A stretch of 64,000 nt of DNA, taken from JBOZRQ01 sp050789255. GTDB taxonomy: Bacteria; Bacillota; Sulfobacillia; Symbiobacteriales; Symbiobacteriaceae. Positions within the stretch are counted from its first letter, which is position 1; each line of letters opens with the position of its first letter. This document shows positions 24,506 through 33,050 of the stretch, in pieces. The notes below the pieces were generated by a model. That model was given only the letters and a program-made list of their open reading frames with translations. It was not told the origin of the DNA and did not search any database. The translations under genes and the position numbers were made by a program. The stretch covers positions 186,001 through 250,000 of the forward strand of contig JBOZRQ010000015.1 in assembly GCA_050789255.1 (NCBI GenBank). The letters run 5' to 3'.

Positions 24506-24754
24506 CTACTTCTCCTCTTCCTTGCTCTTCTCCTTATCGGTGCTGCCGCCTGACTTCTTCTCCGTTCCCGTGTCCTTCTTCTCTGTACCGGTGTCCTCTT
24601 TCTCCTTGTCCTTTTCCTTATCGGTTTCCTTTTCCTTGGTCTTTTCCTTCTCCGTTTCCCCGCCACGCCGCTGAGGGGCGCAGCCCGGAACGGCGGTCAG
24701 GAAGCTGAGGCACAACAGGGCCGCAAGCAATTTCATGCCAAGCCGCTGAAACAC
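24506..24754 (-). CDS. Lys/Glu-rich small lipoprotein
   Basis: 82 residues from GTG at 24754, eight bases behind AAGGAGG. A signal peptide (MFQRLGMKLLAALLCLSF) ends in a lipobox TAVPGC, so the Cys near residue 25 would be lipidated. The mature part is almost entirely Lys, Glu, Asp, Thr and Gly, with a duplicated DTGTEKK unit. It should be an unstructured, strongly charged tether on the outer face of the membrane. Function unknown. It is divergent from the germinant-receptor operon, whose promoter lies within the shared 170-bp gap. Confidence 0.75.
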   Translation of the reverse strand: MFQRLGMKLLAALLCLSFLTAVPGCAPQRRGGETEKEKTKEKETDKEKDKEKEDTGTEKKDTGTEKKSGGSTDKEKSKEEEK

Positions 24755-24841
24755 GCACGGGTCCTCCTTCACTCAACTGCTGCGCTTAGCATTTCCAACG
24801 AAGGCGGCACCATACGACTCGCTGACCGTTACCTACTTAAA

Positions 24842-24871
24842 GAATATCTCACCGGCGGTGGGGGCACTTTA
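24842..24871 (+). promoter_or_regulatory. Candidate sigma-G promoter of ger operon
   Basis: GAATA, 18-bp spacer, CACTTTA. This fits the forespore sigma-G pattern gHATR - 17/18 - CATWHTA in all but one base (C for T at the third -10 position), 58 bp before the gerA-like start. Confidence 0.6.
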
Positions 24872-24928
24872 CTAGAGCTTTTGATCTTATATCGACCGTA
24901 GGCTGGCGCCCTTGGGAGGGATCTACGA

Positions 24929-26716
24929 ATGGCACTATGGCAAACGCTCCGGCGCTGGCTGGAGCCGACTGAAACCCACACCGAAGACATGTTCAGCCTG
25001 GGCGATCGAGGCGAGCAGCCCGCCGCCGAGCAGAACGCACCCACGCGGCTCGTCAGCGCCCAGACCCTGGCTACCGGCGTCATGACCCACATTGACAACA
25101 TGCTGGAGGCCGCTCCGAAGGGAAAAAAGGCCCTGGAGAAGGCCGGTGACCTGACCGACTCCCTCGACGAGAACGTCAAGCAAATCCGAGCGCTCTTTCG
25201 GGCGCCGACCAACAAGGACCTGGTCGAGCGCGATCTGCTGATCGCCACCCAGCCGCCCACCCGGGCGGTCATGTTCTTCATTGAGGGCCTCTCCGACAAG
25301 CAGATCCAAAATGAGCACATCCTCAAGCCCCTGATGCTGCTCTCCCACCTGGATCACCATGAGAGCGAACAGGGGGAGCACGGCGCAACCAGCTTCTCCA
25401 TTGACACGGTGCTAAAACGGCTCCTCCCCGGCAGCCAGGTCACCGAGCAATATGACACGGCCACCATGGGCCAAAGCCTGCTCGCCGGGGACTCGGTGCT
25501 GCTCTTTGAGGGTGCGAAGGTCGGTTTGGCCATCGAGACCAAGAGCCCCCCGGCCCGCAGCGTTAGTGAACCGAAGAACGAGCAGGTGGTTTGGGGTCCG
25601 CACGACGCCTTCAACGAGGCCATGCGCGTCAATGTGGCCCTGATCCGGCGCCGGCTCAAAGACCCGCGCCTGGTCACGGAAATCGTGCAACTGGGCGAGC
25701 TCAGCCATACCTACACCGCGATTATGTACGTGGACGACCTCGCATCCCCGAAACTGGTCGCTGAAGTCAAGCGGCGAGTCGAAGGGCTCAAGGTCGATAT
25801 GGTAACCGCGGCCGGGGTGCTGGAACAGTACATTGAGGACAATCCCAGCTCCCTCCTGCCCGGCGTACTCTCCACGGAGCGGCCGGACCGCGCCGCTGCT
25901 TACCTCGCCGAAGGGCACGTGGTCATTGTGGTGGACACCAGCCCCAAGGCCATGATCTGCCCGGTTACCTTCTGGGGGCTTATGCAGACTGCCGAGGACT
26001 ACTATCTCCGCTATCCCTTCGCCTCGCTCGTTCGCAGCCTTCGCATCGCGGCCCTGATCGTCACTCTGGTGGTACCGGCGATCTATATCGCCGTGGTGAA
26101 CTACCACCAGGAGATGATCCCCACGGAGCTGATGCTCTTCATTGCCAGTAGCCGTGAGACAGTCCCCATGCCGGCCGTTGTCGAACTGATCGCCATGGAC
26201 CTGTCCTTTGAGTTGATCCGCGAGGCGAGCGTGCGCATCCCCTCCGTGATCGGCCAAACCATGGGTCTGGTCGCCTCGTTGGTGTTGGGACAGGCTGCCG
26301 TGGGTGCGAAGATCGTCAGCCCGCTGTTGATCATCATTGTGGCGATTGCCGGTCTTGCCTCCTTCGCCATCCCCAACTACCTGAGCGGCTTCGGCCTGCG
26401 CTGGATGCGCTTCATCGTGCTGGCCGCAGCCACCGTGCTGGGCTTCTTCGGGATTGGGGCAGTCCTGTTTTTGATGTTGATCTACCTGGCAGGGAAGCGC
26501 ACCTTTGGGGTTCCCTACTTGTCGCCGGTCGCCCCGGTGCGGGGACCCGTCACCGACGTGATTATGCGCCCGCAGCTCTTCGAGATGGAGAAGCGCCCGC
26601 AGTACATGCGTCCGCTCAACAGCCGCCGCCAGGCCGAGGTTGTCCGGCGGTGGGATCCGCTCGCCAAGCAAATGTCCGAGGACTCCCCTGAGACGGATGG
26701 GGGTGAATCGTCATGA
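24929..26716 (+). CDS. gerA: Germinant receptor A subunit (GerA family)
   Basis: 595 residues, the usual GerAA/GerKA size. N-terminal half is a soluble two-part domain in the cytoplasmic/periplasmic face (for example FFIEGLSDKQIQNEHIL and LFEGAKVGLAIETK), then about five membrane segments from residue 375, including YHQEMIPTELMLFIASSRE and PMPAVVELIAMDLSFELIRE, the hallmark GerA segment. Together with the B and C subunits it senses nutrients across the inner spore membrane and triggers germination. ATG follows GGGAGGG. The next gene starts in its stop codon (ATGA). Confidence 0.95.
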   Translation: MALWQTLRRWLEPTETHTEDMFSLGDRGEQPAAEQNAPTRLVSAQTLATGVMTHIDNMLEAAPKGKKALEKAGDLTDSLDENVKQIRALFRAPTNKDLVERDLLIATQPPTRAVMFFIEGLSDKQIQNEHILKPLMLLSHLDHHESEQGEHGATSFSIDTVLKRLLPGSQVTEQYDTATMGQSLLAGDSVLLFEGAKVGLAIETKSPPARSVSEPKNEQVVWGPHDAFNEAMRVNVALIRRRLKDPRLVTEIVQLGELSHTYTAIMYVDDLASPKLVAEVKRRVEGLKVDMVTAAGVLEQYIEDNPSSLLPGVLSTERPDRAAAYLAEGHVVIVVDTSPKAMICPVTFWGLMQTAEDYYLRYPFASLVRSLRIAALIVTLVVPAIYIAVVNYHQEMIPTELMLFIASSRETVPMPAVVELIAMDLSFELIREASVRIPSVIGQTMGLVASLVLGQAAVGAKIVSPLLIIIVAIAGLASFAIPNYLSGFGLRWMRFIVLAAATVLGFFGIGAVLFLMLIYLAGKRTFGVPYLSPVAPVRGPVTDVIMRPQLFEMEKRPQYMRPLNSRRQAEVVRRWDPLAKQMSEDSPETDGGESS

Positions 26717-27813
26717 CTGCGTTCGAGGGTCATATTGGGGCCGGCCAGGGCATTCAGTTGACCGCTGCCATGCTCTCTGCCATGCTGTTTCTCCAGTATC
26801 CGCTCTTCCTGGTAGAGACGGGCGGACCTGCCGCCTGGCTGGTGGCGGCGGTCATGACCGTTGGGGCGCTCGCTGTCTTCCTGCCAATGTCAGCCCTGGC
26901 CCGGCGCTTTCCTGGCGCCAACCTGGCCCAGATCAGCGAAGAGGTGGCAGGGCCGGTGCTGGGTTCGCTCCTTACCCTGGGGGTGGCAAGCTGGCTGGTG
27001 TTCAGCGCCTCGCTGACCGTGCGGAACTTCACCGAGACGTTCATCGCTTCCATCCTGCCAACTACCCCGCCCAGCGTAATCGTCTTCGGGGTGCTGACCT
27101 GCGTCGCTTATGCCTCCTACCGCGGGCTCGAGGGGCTGAGCCGGGCCAGCCAAATCCTGTTCCCGCTGATCATGGCCGGGGCCCTGGTAGTATTGCTCTT
27201 CAGCCTGTCCAGGGCGGACGGCTCCTTGCTGTACCCCCTCTGGGGACACGGCCTGGTTCGGGCCGTGATCGGTGGAGGTTACTACACCAGCATGGGCAGC
27301 GAGGTGATCGTCCTGCTGGTGCTGGGTCACGCTTTCCGATCGGCCAGCGACTTCCGCCGCAGCGGGATCTACGGCCTTCTGCTTTTCGGCCTCAGCGCAA
27401 TGCTAACCGTGGCCGTGCTGGTCGCCGTGTTCGGCGCACAGGATGCCGCCCAGTCGCCCTTCCCGGTCTACCACCTCACCCGGCTCGTCTATTTGGGCCG
27501 GTTTCTCCAGCGAACCGAGTCGGTAATCGTGCTGTTCTGGGTCTTCGCAGCGGTTGTCAGGGTCGCCGTGCTGTTCCACGGAGCGGTCATATCGCTGGGC
27601 AGCGCCCTTCGCCTGCCCTTCTTCCGCCCCACCATCTTCCCGGTCATAGTGATCGTCTTTGCCGTGTCGCTGTTTCCGAAAGACCTCATGACGGTGATCC
27701 GGCTGGAGCGGGATTGGAACCGGCTGCTGGGGCTGTATATGTTGGCCGTGCCAATGATCCTGTTGGTGCTAGCCATCGTGCGCAAGAAAGGAGAGACAAA
27801 CCATGCGTCATAG
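26713..27813 (+). CDS. gerB: Germinant receptor B subunit (GerB, spore permease family)
   Basis: 366 residues, about ten membrane segments, of the GerB family within the APC amino-acid permease superfamily. Landmarks: IGAGQGIQLTAAMLSAM near the N-terminus and SYRGLEGLSRASQILFP in the middle. The B subunit forms the permease-like part of the receptor and carries the germinant-binding site in other species. Overlaps the A gene by 4 bp and the C gene by 11 bp, so expression is tightly coupled. Confidence 0.93.
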   Translation: MTAFEGHIGAGQGIQLTAAMLSAMLFLQYPLFLVETGGPAAWLVAAVMTVGALAVFLPMSALARRFPGANLAQISEEVAGPVLGSLLTLGVASWLVFSASLTVRNFTETFIASILPTTPPSVIVFGVLTCVAYASYRGLEGLSRASQILFPLIMAGALVVLLFSLSRADGSLLYPLWGHGLVRAVIGGGYYTSMGSEVIVLLVLGHAFRSASDFRRSGIYGLLLFGLSAMLTVAVLVAVFGAQDAAQSPFPVYHLTRLVYLGRFLQRTESVIVLFWVFAAVVRVAVLFHGAVISLGSALRLPFFRPTIFPVIVIVFAVSLFPKDLMTVIRLERDWNRLLGLYMLAVPMILLVLAIVRKKGETNHAS

Positions 27814-29098
27814 ACGCCCGGTCGCCCTCCTGCTGATTGTGATGTTGACGCTGCCGCTGGCGGGCTGCTGGGACCGGCGCGAGGTGGAAGAGCTGGCCTT
27901 TGTCCTCGCACTGGGCGTCGACCAGGGCACCTCGAACACGTACTCTGTTACCGCAGCCATTGCCCTGCCCTCCAAACTGGCCGGTGGAGGTGGAGGCGGC
28001 GGCGGGGGTGGCGGCGGTGGGGGCGGGGGCGAAGGCAAGGACGAGAAGCCCTATATGCTCGTCACCGTGGAAGCCCCCACCCTGGCGAGCGCCATTGCTG
28101 TGATAGACAGTTCCATTGATCGGCGGACCACGCTGATTCACACCAAGGCCCTGTTTATGGGCGAGGATCTGGCAAGGATCAGCGGCCTGCGCACGATGGA
28201 TGAACTGACCCGGTTTCGGCAGGCGCGGCGGGCCATGTTTTACATTGTGACGAAGGGCAAGGCTTCCGATTTCCTTGACAAGGCGGACCTGAAGCTGGAA
28301 AAGGAGCCCAATCGGTTCGTTGAGCTGATGACCGCCAGCTACCGTTTCACCGGCATGGTTCCGGCCAGGAGCCAGGTCCATGACTTTGTCACGAGGGCAG
28401 ATACGGGCTATATGTCCCCTTTGAGCTATTACGCCACCGTGAAGGACAAAGGCGGCGATACAGCCGGCCAAGGCGGCAACGAGAAAGACTCAAAGGAGAA
28501 CTTTATACCCGGTGAACTGCCCAAAAAGGGTGGACCTAACGTCGAGATGATCGGTGGAGCCGCTTTCAGCTCGGACAAAATGGTCGGGACGCTGACCGGC
28601 GAGGACTTGCGCTATGTACTGATGCTGCAGGATCTGTTCCGACATGGCTTCATTAGTCTGAAGGACCCCAACAGGCCGGATCTGTACGTGTCGCTGGAGA
28701 TCAACCGGGGGCGCCCGACGCAGATCAGTGTCGACTTGTCGGGTACTCGCCCGCGCATTACGGCTCGGGTAACCCTGGAGGCCCAGATTCTTGCGATTCA
28801 GTCCGAGATTGACTACACCGACCCCGAGCGGCAGGCCGAGCTGGAAAGAGCCCTCGAACGGGACGTGCGCGCATCGATGGAGCGAACCCTCAAGAAGACG
28901 CAGGCGTGGAAGTCCGACGTGGTCGGCTTGGGCCGCCATGTCGTGAGGAACTTCGCCACGGTGCAAGATTGGGAGAACTACCGTTGGCGGGATCGGTACC
29001 GGGACGCGGACATTCAGGTTGAAGTCCGGGCGTCGCTGCGCCGGTTCGGACTGCAGCTGAGCCCGCCCGAGGCGCCAGAAAGGAGCAAGAGCCAATGA
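27803..29098 (+). CDS. gerC: Germinant receptor C subunit (Ger(x)C lipoprotein)
   Basis: 431 residues; typical C subunits have 370-400. Signal peptide with lipobox LPLAGC followed by WDRREVEELAFVLALGVD, the classic GerC start. The three-domain body is recognisable, with SRPDL-like PNRPDLYVSLEIN in domain 2. Unusual: after residue 60 there is a run of 16 glycines (27983-28030) between the first strands of domain 1, and a second Gly/Lys-rich loop (KDKGGDTAGQGGNEKDSK) near residue 215. These account for the extra length. Should be anchored to the inner spore membrane by its lipidated Cys. Confidence 0.93.
   Translation: MRHRRPVALLLIVMLTLPLAGCWDRREVEELAFVLALGVDQGTSNTYSVTAAIALPSKLAGGGGGGGGGGGGGGGGEGKDEKPYMLVTVEAPTLASAIAVIDSSIDRRTTLIHTKALFMGEDLARISGLRTMDELTRFRQARRAMFYIVTKGKASDFLDKADLKLEKEPNRFVELMTASYRFTGMVPARSQVHDFVTRADTGYMSPLSYYATVKDKGGDTAGQGGNEKDSKENFIPGELPKKGGPNVEMIGGAAFSSDKMVGTLTGEDLRYVLMLQDLFRHGFISLKDPNRPDLYVSLEINRGRPTQISVDLSGTRPRITARVTLEAQILAIQSEIDYTDPERQAELERALERDVRASMERTLKKTQAWKSDVVGLGRHVVRNFATVQDWENYRWRDRYRDADIQVEVRASLRRFGLQLSPPEAPERSKSQ
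27983..28030 (+). repeat. GGN codon run encoding 16 glycines
   Basis: Sixteen consecutive GGN codons, mixed in the third base, inside the gerC gene. Mixed codons point to selected glycine rather than a recent microsatellite expansion. Confidence 0.9.
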
Positions 29099-29271
29099 CC
29101 TTCATGGGCGCAGTCAGCCTGCTTATTCCCGTGCTGGTGGCAGTCTATACCGTCAACTACGGCCGCTGGGCGTGGAAACGGAAACTGCGGCGAGGCGCCA
29201 TTGGGCTCTACCTCCTCGCCGCAGCGACGGTTGGCATTCCGGGTTTTGTGTACTGGTTGAACCAGGGCTAG
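29095..29271 (+). CDS. Small two-helix membrane protein, candidate germinant receptor D subunit
   Basis: 58 residues, start ATG overlapping the gerC stop (ATGA). It begins MTFMGAVSLLIPVLVAVYTV and contains two hydrophobic stretches (about 4-21 and 35-55) separated by a very basic loop (GRWAWKRKLRRG), so a two-pass membrane protein with the loop probably inside. Some Bacillus ger operons carry an extra small two-helix gene, the D subunit, that modulates receptor function; size, topology and position match that. I cannot show sequence homology. Its last 4 bp overlap the stop of the converging TPR gene. Confidence 0.75.
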   Translation: MTFMGAVSLLIPVLVAVYTVNYGRWAWKRKLRRGAIGLYLLAAATVGIPGFVYWLNQG

Positions 29272-30170
29272 AGCAGGGCGCCCAGCTGGCGCCGGAGCGT
29301 AAGGACCAGGTCGCGCCGGCCGGCGCTTGCTGCCCGGCTGGCCGCCTGTGCGGCAAGACGCCGCGCGGCGCCCAGGTCGCGGCCCGATGCGGCCCGGGCC
29401 TGCAGTAGCAGGCACTGGACCGTGACGCCCAAGTGCCCTTGCTCGATCGCCCTGCCATAGACACCGGCCAACACCAGCCCGCCAGTGGCAGGTCCTGACT
29501 CCTCCAGGGTGGCCCAGGCGCGGGCCAGGTCCCATTCGAGCAGGAGCTCGGGGCCTTCCGGTTTGCTGTGCTGCAGCAGGCGGCGGGCCTCGGCCAGCTG
29601 CCCGAGGGCCAGCACCACCGGAAGCCGCTGGACACGCACCCTGGCCTTGGCGGCCTGGTTCTCGCGGTCGCAAGCGGCCTCCGCCAGGTCGAGCGCATGG
29701 AGGGCGCCCTGCAGGTCGCCCGCTGCCCGGGCTACCTCGGCCTGGAGCAGGTGGGCGCCGACCGGACCCCCGTCGGCCGCGAGGGGGTTGCGTTTGACCT
29801 CGGCCACCAACCGGTCGGCCGCGGAGCGGGCGCGGGCAAATTCCGCCATGTGGCTGTAGGCCGGCACCAGCCTTGAGAGCGCCTCGCACCGGACCCATTC
29901 GTCGTTGATGAGGTCGGCCAGGCGCAGCGCCTCTTCCCCGTACAGAACGGCCGCCGGGCAGCTCTGGTGCAGCGGCCCGGTGTAGAGCCAGCACATGAGG
30001 GTGTGCAGACGGGCGGTATGCTTACGGCCCAGGTTACCGGCCTGCAGGGCCCGCTCGGCCCGGTCGAGCGCCTCGCGGTAGCTGCCGTCGCGAGCAAGGC
30101 TCTGGATGGTGCGGTACTCCTCTGCGCTGTTGAACCAGCGTGGCTCCTCCAACACCGCCACCCCCGCCAT
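29268..30170 (-). CDS. TPR-like helical repeat protein
   Basis: About 300 residues of paired helices with the TPR pattern, for example RDGSYREALDRAERALQAG (about residues 25-45) and GDLQGALHALDLAEAACD (about 160-178). No signal peptide, membrane helix or DNA-binding domain. The start is unclear: ATG at 30185 has no ribosome site and lies in what looks like a -10 element (TTGCCT, 18 bp, TAGAAT), so the ATG at 30170 is taken. The repeats resemble the helical regions of large regulators or scaffold proteins; no function can be given. Neighbour of the ger operon by chance of convergence. Confidence 0.65.
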   Translation of the reverse strand: MAGVAVLEEPRWFNSAEEYRTIQSLARDGSYREALDRAERALQAGNLGRKHTARLHTLMCWLYTGPLHQSCPAAVLYGEEALRLADLINDEWVRCEALSRLVPAYSHMAEFARARSAADRLVAEVKRNPLAADGGPVGAHLLQAEVARAAGDLQGALHALDLAEAACDRENQAAKARVRVQRLPVVLALGQLAEARRLLQHSKPEGPELLLEWDLARAWATLEESGPATGGLVLAGVYGRAIEQGHLGVTVQCLLLQARAASGRDLGAARRLAAQAASRAASAGRRDLVLTLRRQLGALL

Positions 30171-30202
30171 ACAGGTGATATCCATATTCTACCAGAACAC
30201 AA

Positions 30203-30230
30203 GAAGACCAGGCAAGCCTGCCTGGTCTTC
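30203..30230 (-). terminator. Terminator after yitT-family gene
   Basis: Perfect 12-bp stem GAAGACCAGGCA/TGCCTGGTCTTC with a 4-base loop, then TTGTGTTCT on the minus strand. Confidence 0.85.
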
Positions 30231-30243
30231 ACGCTGTCTGCGC

Positions 30244-31068
30244 TCATCCTGTATAGGTGCGAAACCCTTCGCCGAGGACCTCGTGTACGTCGGCCAGGAC
30301 CACGAACGCCTTGGGGTCATGTCTGTGGACGATCTCCTTGATCATCGTCAGCTCGCCGCGCTGGGCCACCACGTAGAGAACGCCGCGAGGTTGACCGGTG
30401 TACGCACCGGTGCCCGGCAGGATCGTGCAGCCCCGCTCCACCTGGTCCATGATCTGACGGGCGATCGCCTGCGGCTCGCTGGTGATGATCGTGATCCCCT
30501 TGGCGGCGTAGAAGCCCTCCTGCACGAGGTCCACCACCTTACTGGAGATCACCAGGGTGATGGCCGACCACATGGCCGCCTCCTTCGAGAAGAGAACGCC
30601 AGCGGCCAGCAGCACCAGTGCGTCGACCGCCATCACCATGGTGCCTACGGAGAGCCCGAACTTGTGGTGCCCCACGATCGCCAGCACCTCGGTGCCGCCG
30701 GTGGTGCCGCCCGAGCGAAGCACCAGGCCCAGGCCGATGCCCATGAGGGCGCCGCCGAAGGCGATGGCCAGCACCACCTGCTCGGTGACCGGGGGGATGC
30801 CCTGGGTGATCGCCAGGGCGGCCGAGAAGGCGCCGACCCCCACCAGGGTCTTCCACAGGATGTTCCAGCCCTTCACCCGGACGCCCAGCGCCAGGATCGG
30901 GACGTTGAGCAGCAAGGTGGTCACCCACAGGGGGATGCCAAACTTATGAAAGAGGATGATCCCCACGCCGACGACCCCGCCCTCCGCCAACTTCAGCGGC
31001 ACCAGGAAGGCGTTGACCGAGAGGGCCATCAGCATGGAGCCCATGAGCAGGGGAACTAACCACAGCAA
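30244..31068 (-). CDS. YitT-family membrane protein (DUF161/DUF2179)
   Basis: 274 residues from TTG at 31068, behind AAGGAGG; in-frame codons further upstream overlap the previous gene. About five or six membrane helices (LLWLVPLLMGSMLMALSVNAF to about residue 165, with GGTTGGTEVLA in the middle) are followed by a cytoplasmic DUF2179 domain (GITIITSEPQAIARQIMDQV, TMIKEIVHRHDPKAFVVLADV). The family is widespread in Firmicutes and of unknown function. Lies 31 bp after the stalk-domain gene and ends at the 30203-30230 terminator. Confidence 0.88.
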   Translation of the reverse strand: MLWLVPLLMGSMLMALSVNAFLVPLKLAEGGVVGVGIILFHKFGIPLWVTTLLLNVPILALGVRVKGWNILWKTLVGVGAFSAALAITQGIPPVTEQVVLAIAFGGALMGIGLGLVLRSGGTTGGTEVLAIVGHHKFGLSVGTMVMAVDALVLLAAGVLFSKEAAMWSAITLVISSKVVDLVQEGFYAAKGITIITSEPQAIARQIMDQVERGCTILPGTGAYTGQPRGVLYVVAQRGELTMIKEIVHRHDPKAFVVLADVHEVLGEGFRTYTG

Positions 31069-31099
31069 CGGGGGACCTCCTTGTGGGCGGCGCCAGCGA

Positions 31100-32065
31100 T
31101 TAAGGCCGAATCTGTGCCGGCGAGGTGAGCGTGATCTGACGGCTCGCCTCATTCCATTCGACCTTCAGTCCAAACTGCTCCGATACAAAGCGGATCGGCA
31201 CCAGGGTGCGGTCCGCCCGGATGACAGCGGGCTGATCGAGCCGCACCGGGACGAAGTTCACGTGGGCCACATCACTGTCGATGGTCAGGACGATGGTAGT
31301 CTGCCCACGGCGAGCCGTAACCGTGCGGGCGGCGCCATCCCAAGAGATGTCCCCATCGGAGACGCCCAGGGCGTTGAAGATTGCCCGCATGGGCACCAGC
31401 GTCCGGCCGGTGCGCGGGTCGATGTAGGGCACCACGTCGAAGGTGATGGGTTTGCCGTCGATGACGACACGGATCGGCGGCTTGGGCTCTTCGTGGGTGA
31501 GGAGCCTGACGGAGACATTGCTGATGATCAGCTCGTCCGAGCTTACGAGCCGGAAATCGCCGCCGCCGGGCTGGTTGTTGCCGAACCGTGCGTCATCCAG
31601 GGTGATGTACGCGGTGTTCCACACCTCGGAGTTTGCCCGGTTGGTCACCGTGACCCGTTTCTTCGTCACGCCATCGGCCTTGGAGTCCGGGCGGTCGGGA
31701 TCGTAGGCGTCGTACTCCAGGTAGAAAGGGGTCAGGCCCCGGTCCCGGTAGGCCACCGTGATCATCACGCTGTTGATGCCGCCCCGCACATACGTGTCGT
31801 GGACGTCAAAGTAGAAGTAGCGCTCCGTGCCGACCGTGTTCGTGAGCGACTTGCGGCCGGGATCGCCGGTCATCGGCTCGGTCAGCCCGTCCGGCAGGCC
31901 GTCAACCAGCCGGATGCCATCCTCCACGTTGGGTTCGCCCAGCGTCACCTGAACAAAGAACTCATCACGGTAATCCTTCTGCGCGGGGCCCTCTGCCCGC
32001 ACCGCCCCGACTGGGAAGGCGACGGCTATGGCCAGCAGGGCGCCCAACACGTGGCGAGAACGCAT
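31100..32065 (-). CDS. Secreted protein with copper-amine-oxidase N-terminal (stalk) domain
   Basis: 321 residues. Signal peptide (LGALLAIAVAFPVGAVRA), then a beta-rich region of about 180 residues with many Asp/Asn (YFYFDVHDTYVRGGI, RYGNN-like FGNNQPGGGDF) and no known match, and at the C-terminus a stalk domain of two repeats: VIDGKPITFDVVPYIDPRTG plus RTLVPMRAIFNALG, and RTLVPIRFVSEQFGLKV. The stalk domain is a surface module common in cell-wall proteins of Firmicutes. ATG 32065 follows AGGAGAGA. Probably cotranscribed with the aldolase gene 13 bp upstream. Confidence 0.8.
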   Translation of the reverse strand: MRSRHVLGALLAIAVAFPVGAVRAEGPAQKDYRDEFFVQVTLGEPNVEDGIRLVDGLPDGLTEPMTGDPGRKSLTNTVGTERYFYFDVHDTYVRGGINSVMITVAYRDRGLTPFYLEYDAYDPDRPDSKADGVTKKRVTVTNRANSEVWNTAYITLDDARFGNNQPGGGDFRLVSSDELIISNVSVRLLTHEEPKPPIRVVIDGKPITFDVVPYIDPRTGRTLVPMRAIFNALGVSDGDISWDGAARTVTARRGQTTIVLTIDSDVAHVNFVPVRLDQPAVIRADRTLVPIRFVSEQFGLKVEWNEASRQITLTSPAQIRP

Positions 32066-32078
32066 CCGAATCTCTCCT

Positions 32079-32969
32079 CTACTGAAGTAACCCGGCGGTG
32101 CTCAGCAGGGTGCGCAGCGAGCTGCGCTCCTTCTCGCCCAGGGGCAGCAGCGGCTGCCGGGGCGGCCCGCCATAGTAGCCCAGCATCTCCATGGCCGCCT
32201 TGACACCGGGGATGCCGAGGCTGCCGCCGACCGCCTGGTTCACAGGGAGCAGGCGGCTCTGGAGCGCCCGGGCCTCCTCCCACTTCCCTGCCTTGCACAG
32301 CTCGAAGAGCTCCACGCACTCCCGGGGCGCCACGTCGGCCAGGGCCAGAACCCCGCCGGTAACGCCTACGCTGAGGGCCGCCATGAAGGCGCTGCCCGTG
32401 CCGACCAGCACGTTCCAGTCAGGGCGGGCCTTGAGCAGGATCTCGTGCAGCTGGATCACGTTGCCGGCGCTGTCCTTGATGCCCACAATGTTCGGGTGGG
32501 CGGATAGCTCGGCGACCAGGTCGACCGGCAGGTCGAAGCCCGTGAACTTCGGGACGCTGTAGAGCAGCACAGGCACCGGGGAGGCGTCAGCCACCGTGCG
32601 GTAATGCGCCGCCAGGGCCGGCTTGGACATCAGCGGCTTGTAGTAGCAGGGATGCACCACGAGCACGGCGTCGGCGCCCCTCTGGGCGGCATAGGCGGTC
32701 AGCTCGACGGTAGCCCGGGTCGATTCGCAGCCGGTGCCCACCAGGCCAAGCTTGCCCTTGGGCAGCGCCTCCAGGCCGGCGTCGATCACCTGGCGCTTCT
32801 CGGCCTCGCTCAGGAAGGGGTACTCGCCGTTGGAGCCCAGGAGCACCACCCCGTGAACCCCGGCGTCGCACAGCTTGCGGATGTTGCGCTGGTACTGATC
32901 CAATGCCAGGTTGCCTGCTTCGTCGAATGCGGTGGGGACTGGCGGAAACACTCCAGACAGCTTGAACAT
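32079..32969 (-). CDS. DapA-family aldolase / synthase
   Basis: 296 residues from the ATG at 32969 (AGGAGG nine bases before; the ATG two codons earlier is too close). TIM-barrel enzyme of the dihydrodipicolinate synthase / N-acetylneuraminate lyase family with Schiff-base Lys in VGIKDSAGN, catalytic Tyr in LLYSVPKFTG and the GSNGEYPFLS loop. True DapA has GTTGES at that loop, so this is more likely a family member such as 4-hydroxy-2-oxoglutarate or another 2-keto acid aldolase. No lysine-pathway gene is adjacent. Confidence 0.85.
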   Translation of the reverse strand: MFKLSGVFPPVPTAFDEAGNLALDQYQRNIRKLCDAGVHGVVLLGSNGEYPFLSEAEKRQVIDAGLEALPKGKLGLVGTGCESTRATVELTAYAAQRGADAVLVVHPCYYKPLMSKPALAAHYRTVADASPVPVLLYSVPKFTGFDLPVDLVAELSAHPNIVGIKDSAGNVIQLHEILLKARPDWNVLVGTGSAFMAALSVGVTGGVLALADVAPRECVELFELCKAGKWEEARALQSRLLPVNQAVGGSLGIPGVKAAMEMLGYYGGPPRQPLLPLGEKERSSLRTLLSTAGLLQ

Positions 32970-33014
32970 GCGCATTGACCTCCTGGTACGTCTAGTGGCG
33001 CGCATACGCCAAAG

Positions 33015-33034
33015 CCCCCGGCAGGGGCCGGGGG
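33015..33034 (-). terminator. Hairpin after tatA
   Basis: Perfect CCCCCGGC-AGGG-GCCGGGGG stem-loop right after tatA, followed by a short CTTT on the minus strand. Confidence 0.65.
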
Positions 33035-33050
33035 TTGGAGCAAGGCGTGT

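Noticed and set aside
21909..24674. A 921-codon open frame on the plus strand
   Set aside because: It lies opposite the GH4 and PHP genes and part of the lipoprotein gene, which have clear family motifs on the minus strand. High GC gives long empty frames in the complementary phase; its translation has no recognisable domain.
24506..24754. CRISPR-like or tandem DNA repeat in the Lys/Glu-rich gene
   Set aside because: The TCCTTGTC/CTTCTTC pattern reflects repeated Lys/Glu codons, without regular unit length or spacers.
25412..26671. A 419-codon minus-strand frame opposite the GerA gene
   Set aside because: GerA motifs are on the plus strand, and the minus frame is His/Asp/Gln-rich shadow.
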